Assembly (NCBI GenBank): GCA_017642425.1
Contig: JAGCPB010000001.1
Span: forward strand, 21,424 to 85,423
DNA length: 64,000 bases
Reading direction: 5' to 3'
From: Bacteroidaceae bacterium
GTDB lineage: Bacteria > Bacteroidota > Bacteroidia > Bacteroidales > Bacteroidaceae
Part shown: positions 61,568 through 64,000 of the stretch, in pieces
Layout: the number at the start of each line of letters is the position of its first letter
Position numbering within the stretch: position 1 is the first letter of the stretch
Notes under the pieces: model-generated
What the model was told of the DNA's origin: nothing
What the model saw: the letters and a program-made list of their open reading frames with translations, nothing else
Databases searched by the model: none
Program-made: the position numbers and the translations under genes

Positions 61568-63745
61568 TCAGTTTATTCTTTCTACTTCCCTAACACCCTT
61601 TACCTGCTTGAGCTTCTTGACCAGACGGTCCAACGATGAAAGGTCACTCACCAGCACCGTAAGATGCCCCTGGAACAGCCCGCCGTTTGAGTCAATGCTG
61701 ATGGAACGCAGCAGAGTATCGGGTTCCTTGTTTATAATTGATGAAATGTTTGATACAATACCTATGTCATCCTGACCAACCACATTGAGCGTGATGCTGT
61801 ACTGGCTGCCGCTCTTGCCCGACCATCGGGCCCGTACAATGCGGTACGGGTAGCGCTCGCTCATCCGTATAATATTGGGGCATGAACTGCGGTGAATCCT
61901 TATGCCGCCGTTGATGCTCACAAATCCCGTCACGTCATCACCGTAAATGGGGTGGCAGCAGCCAGCCATCTTGAAATCCAGTCCGGTCAGCCCATCGCCA
62001 ATTATCAGTACATCAGTGTCTTGCGCAGTCTTTTTCTCTGTCTCTACAAATGTCTTCCCGATGTCAAAATCCTCAGCGTGATGCACCTCCTGGCTGGCCT
62101 GTGTGGCGGCCTGCATCTCTTCATATACTTTAATGACATCATCAACCTTGATTTCATCCTCCATCAGGGCATGGAAGAAAGGAGTCTGCCCCTTGTAGCC
62201 CATGCGTACAATGAGCCGTGACATATCGCTCTCCGATATATCTATCTTGCGGTTCTTGAAACGGCGCTGCAACAGTTCCTTGCCGGCCTGAGCTTCACGG
62301 TTGCGTATCTCATTTATGCCCTGGCGAATACGCATGCGGGCCCGCGATGTCACCGCAATATTGAGCCAGTCCTGTTTGGGTGTCTGGGTGGATGAAGTGA
62401 GCACCTCGACAGTATCACCGCTCTGCAGTTTATGGCTGATGCGCACGTTGCGTCCGCCCACGCGTGCACCCACGCAAGTGAGTCCCAGACGGCTGTGAAT
62501 GGAGAACGCAAAGTCCAGCACCGTGGCCCCCTTGGGCAATTGCCGCACCTCACCGTTAGGAGTGAATACAAATATCTCCTCCTGATACATGTCCAGAGCA
62601 AAGTCCTTACGCAGTTCATCCGGGCTGGTGTTATGCTCCAGGATCTCGCGGATGCCGGCCATTATGCTGTCTGCAGCACCCTCACTCTTAATGCCCTTGT
62701 AAGACCAGTGTGCTGCCAGACCACGCTCCGCAATGTCATCCATGCGGCGTGTGCGAATCTGAATCTCCACCCACTTGTTCTGAGGTCCGTTCACCGTAAT
62801 ATGCAGTGATTCATACCCGTTGCTCTTGGGTACGCTCAGCCAGTCGCGCAACCGCTTGGGGTTGGGCTGGTACATATCGGTCACAATGCTGTATACCTGC
62901 CAGCACTGAGCCTTCTCCTTATCGGCCGGAGAATCCAGTATGATGCGAATGGCAAAAAGGTCATAGATATGGTCCAGAGTCGTATTCTGAACCTTCATCT
63001 TGTTCCAGATGCTCGATATGGACTTGGTGCGCCCCTTAATGGTGAACTTCAATCCAGCCTCCTCAAGACGTTGCTTAACAGGTCCGATGAACGCCTTGAT
63101 ATAAGCCTCACGTTCGCTCTTGGTCTCGTTAAGCTGATGAGCGATGCTGTCATATACATCGCGGTGCTCATACTTGACCACCATATCCTCCATCTCACTC
63201 TTGATGGCGTACAGGCCAAGACGGTGAGCCATAGGAATGTAAAGCAGCCGGCACTCCTCGGTCACATGCAGCCGATACTCATTATCCGGATTACCAGACA
63301 GCATCCGCATCAGAACATAGCGGTCTGCAATCAGGCAGATGATCACGCGTACATCCTCGGCAAACGATACCAGCAGCTTGCGGAAGTTCTCATCGGCAAT
63401 GGAGTCATGCTTTGAGTAGAGTTCCTTGACACGGCACATGCCCTGAATAAGCTGAGCCGCATCCTCGCCAAACTGCTTTTGGAACTCCTCAGGAGCAATG
63501 AGCCCCTGCTGCACCATAGGGTCAAACAGTGCCGTGAGCAGTGAAGCCTTCTTGAGCCCCGTCTTCTCCAGCAGCACAATCCCGGTCCGTATGCACCGCT
63601 CCAGCCCCGGAACCCCATGAGCATCAGTCCCATAAGCCCCTTTGGCAATACCCTCGCGGAGCAACCCCTTAAGCCTGCTCCAATCCTCAGCCTCAAACAG
63701 CGGCCGCGCCGCTGTCACCAACTCCCTATATATGCCGAATTCCAT
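61568..63745 (-). CDS. relA: RelA/SpoT homologue, probably synthetase-only
   Basis: 725 residues from the ATG at 63745; a TTG at 63754 is less likely. The ppGpp synthetase has GRTKSISSIWNKM, DLFAIRII and GYESLHITVNGP. A TGS domain (IFVFTPNGEVRQLPKG) and an ACT domain end the protein. In the N-terminal hydrolase region, ALFDPMV stands where a bifunctional enzyme has its HDxxED motif, so hydrolysis is probably lost. A TATATTTG -7 box on the minus strand is at 63759-63752, only 6 bp from the ATG; if used, the mRNA is nearly leaderless. Confidence 0.92.
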   Translation of the reverse strand: MEFGIYRELVTAARPLFEAEDWSRLKGLLREGIAKGAYGTDAHGVPGLERCIRTGIVLLEKTGLKKASLLTALFDPMVQQGLIAPEEFQKQFGEDAAQLIQGMCRVKELYSKHDSIADENFRKLLVSFAEDVRVIICLIADRYVLMRMLSGNPDNEYRLHVTEECRLLYIPMAHRLGLYAIKSEMEDMVVKYEHRDVYDSIAHQLNETKSEREAYIKAFIGPVKQRLEEAGLKFTIKGRTKSISSIWNKMKVQNTTLDHIYDLFAIRIILDSPADKEKAQCWQVYSIVTDMYQPNPKRLRDWLSVPKSNGYESLHITVNGPQNKWVEIQIRTRRMDDIAERGLAAHWSYKGIKSEGAADSIMAGIREILEHNTSPDELRKDFALDMYQEEIFVFTPNGEVRQLPKGATVLDFAFSIHSRLGLTCVGARVGGRNVRISHKLQSGDTVEVLTSSTQTPKQDWLNIAVTSRARMRIRQGINEIRNREAQAGKELLQRRFKNRKIDISESDMSRLIVRMGYKGQTPFFHALMEDEIKVDDVIKVYEEMQAATQASQEVHHAEDFDIGKTFVETEKKTAQDTDVLIIGDGLTGLDFKMAGCCHPIYGDDVTGFVSINGGIRIHRSSCPNIIRMSERYPYRIVRARWSGKSGSQYSITLNVVGQDDIGIVSNISSIINKEPDTLLRSISIDSNGGLFQGHLTVLVSDLSSLDRLVKKLKQVKGVREVERIN

Positions 63746-64000
63746 ATGTTGCAAATATAGTCATTTGTTTCCATTTGCAGTAGCAGGACATCCGTTTTTG
63801 GGACCATCAGTGTAGGGCGTAAGCGGAGCGCCCCGGAAAGGCCGTTAAGAACATCGTGGCGTTTAACGACTTTTAGATTTGCACCGTGATTCCAATATGG
63901 GTATTACGGTGCTCTCTTTATTTTTGTACTTGAAGTGAAACAATCGGTTTGAATGAACTAGTTTAACGACAAGACTTAGTATCAAATAACAGTATTAGAT
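63746..64000. other. Gene-free right end with inverted repeats
   Basis: 255 bp with no frame I can support. It has three inverted repeats: GGGCG (63817-63821) with CGCCC (63831-63835), CGTTAA (63844-63849) with TTAACG (63863-63868), and a 10-bp stem with one G-U, 63881-63890 with 63903-63912, followed by a T-rich stretch. A -7 fit TAGATTTG lies at 63874-63881 on the plus strand. GTTTAACGAC occurs at 63861 and again at 63961. It might be a small RNA gene or regulatory region. Confidence 0.35.
63881..63925 (+). terminator. Possible rho-independent terminator or structured RNA
   Basis: GCACCGTGAT pairs with ATTACGGTGC (one G-U pair) around a 12-nt loop, followed by TCTCTTTATTTTT. No rightward gene is seen upstream, so the transcript it would end, if any, is unknown. 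Confidence 0.35.

Overview
The window looks like a chromosome segment of a member of the order Bacteroidales (a gut-type Bacteroides/Prevotella relative; I cannot fix the genus). Supporting signs are the UpxY-type NusG paralogue, BACON, FISUMP-like and PEGA domains, a YbjQ protein, DUF4922-SpoIID and DUF4837 proteins, and TAnnTTTG-type -7 promoter elements instead of E. coli-type -35/-10 boxes. No rRNA, tRNA, CRISPR array, transposase or integrase was recognised.

Region 1 (1-5.8 kb), core genome. A divergent pair of operons. Leftward: flavodoxin, AmpG-type muropeptide permease and an N-acetylglucosamine kinase cut by the window edge. Rightward: YbjQ, an AmgK-like sugar kinase fused to a RapZ C-terminal domain, a MurU-like nucleotidyltransferase and an AlkD-type DNA glycosylase. 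AmpG, GlcNAc kinase, AmgK and MurU together suggest a peptidoglycan-recycling locus.

Region 2 (about 5.9-47.4 kb), the accessory region and main point of interest. About thirty genes all point right, with gaps of 0-220 bp and many overlaps, behind a UpxY antiterminator with a hairpin in its leader. It contains no glycosyltransferases, so it is not a capsule locus. It encodes four TIR proteins (two of them SIR2-like/TIR fusions), two STAND NTPases each directly downstream of a SIR2-TIR gene, five proteins with RyR (ryanodine-receptor repeat) domains, a degenerate FHA/TM/trypsin-like protease, a TM pseudokinase, a secreted TPR-CHAT protease, a PrsW protease, a TM/Rossmann/RyR channel-like protein, an ECF sigma factor with an anti-sigma/C39-like/RyR fusion, and many exported BACON, PEGA, FISUMP, beta-helix and outer-membrane barrel proteins. 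My inference is a trans-envelope NAD- or nucleotide-signalling conflict/defence system: STAND sensors trigger TIR/SIR2 NAD chemistry, RyR domains read the product, and proteases, channel-like protein and sigma factor respond. The domains are seen in the sequence; the circuit is a hypothesis. The region is clearly more AT-rich than its flanks.

Region 3 (47.4-50.9 kb), leftward: a HIT-like (DUF4922)/SpoIID fusion and a family 2 glycosyltransferase.

Region 4 (51.0-58.5 kb), rightward: rlmN, a DUF4837 lipoprotein, pdxA, then five overlapping genes (nucleotidyltransferase, ATP-grasp-like, CDP-alcohol phosphatidyltransferase, LPG-synthase-like membrane protein, HAD phosphatase) that look like a phospholipid head-group pathway.

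Region 5 (58.4-63.7 kb), leftward: RelA/SpoT homologue with a degenerate hydrolase domain, DPP-IV-type peptidase and an esterase lipoprotein. The last 255 bp hold no gene I can support but contain inverted repeats.
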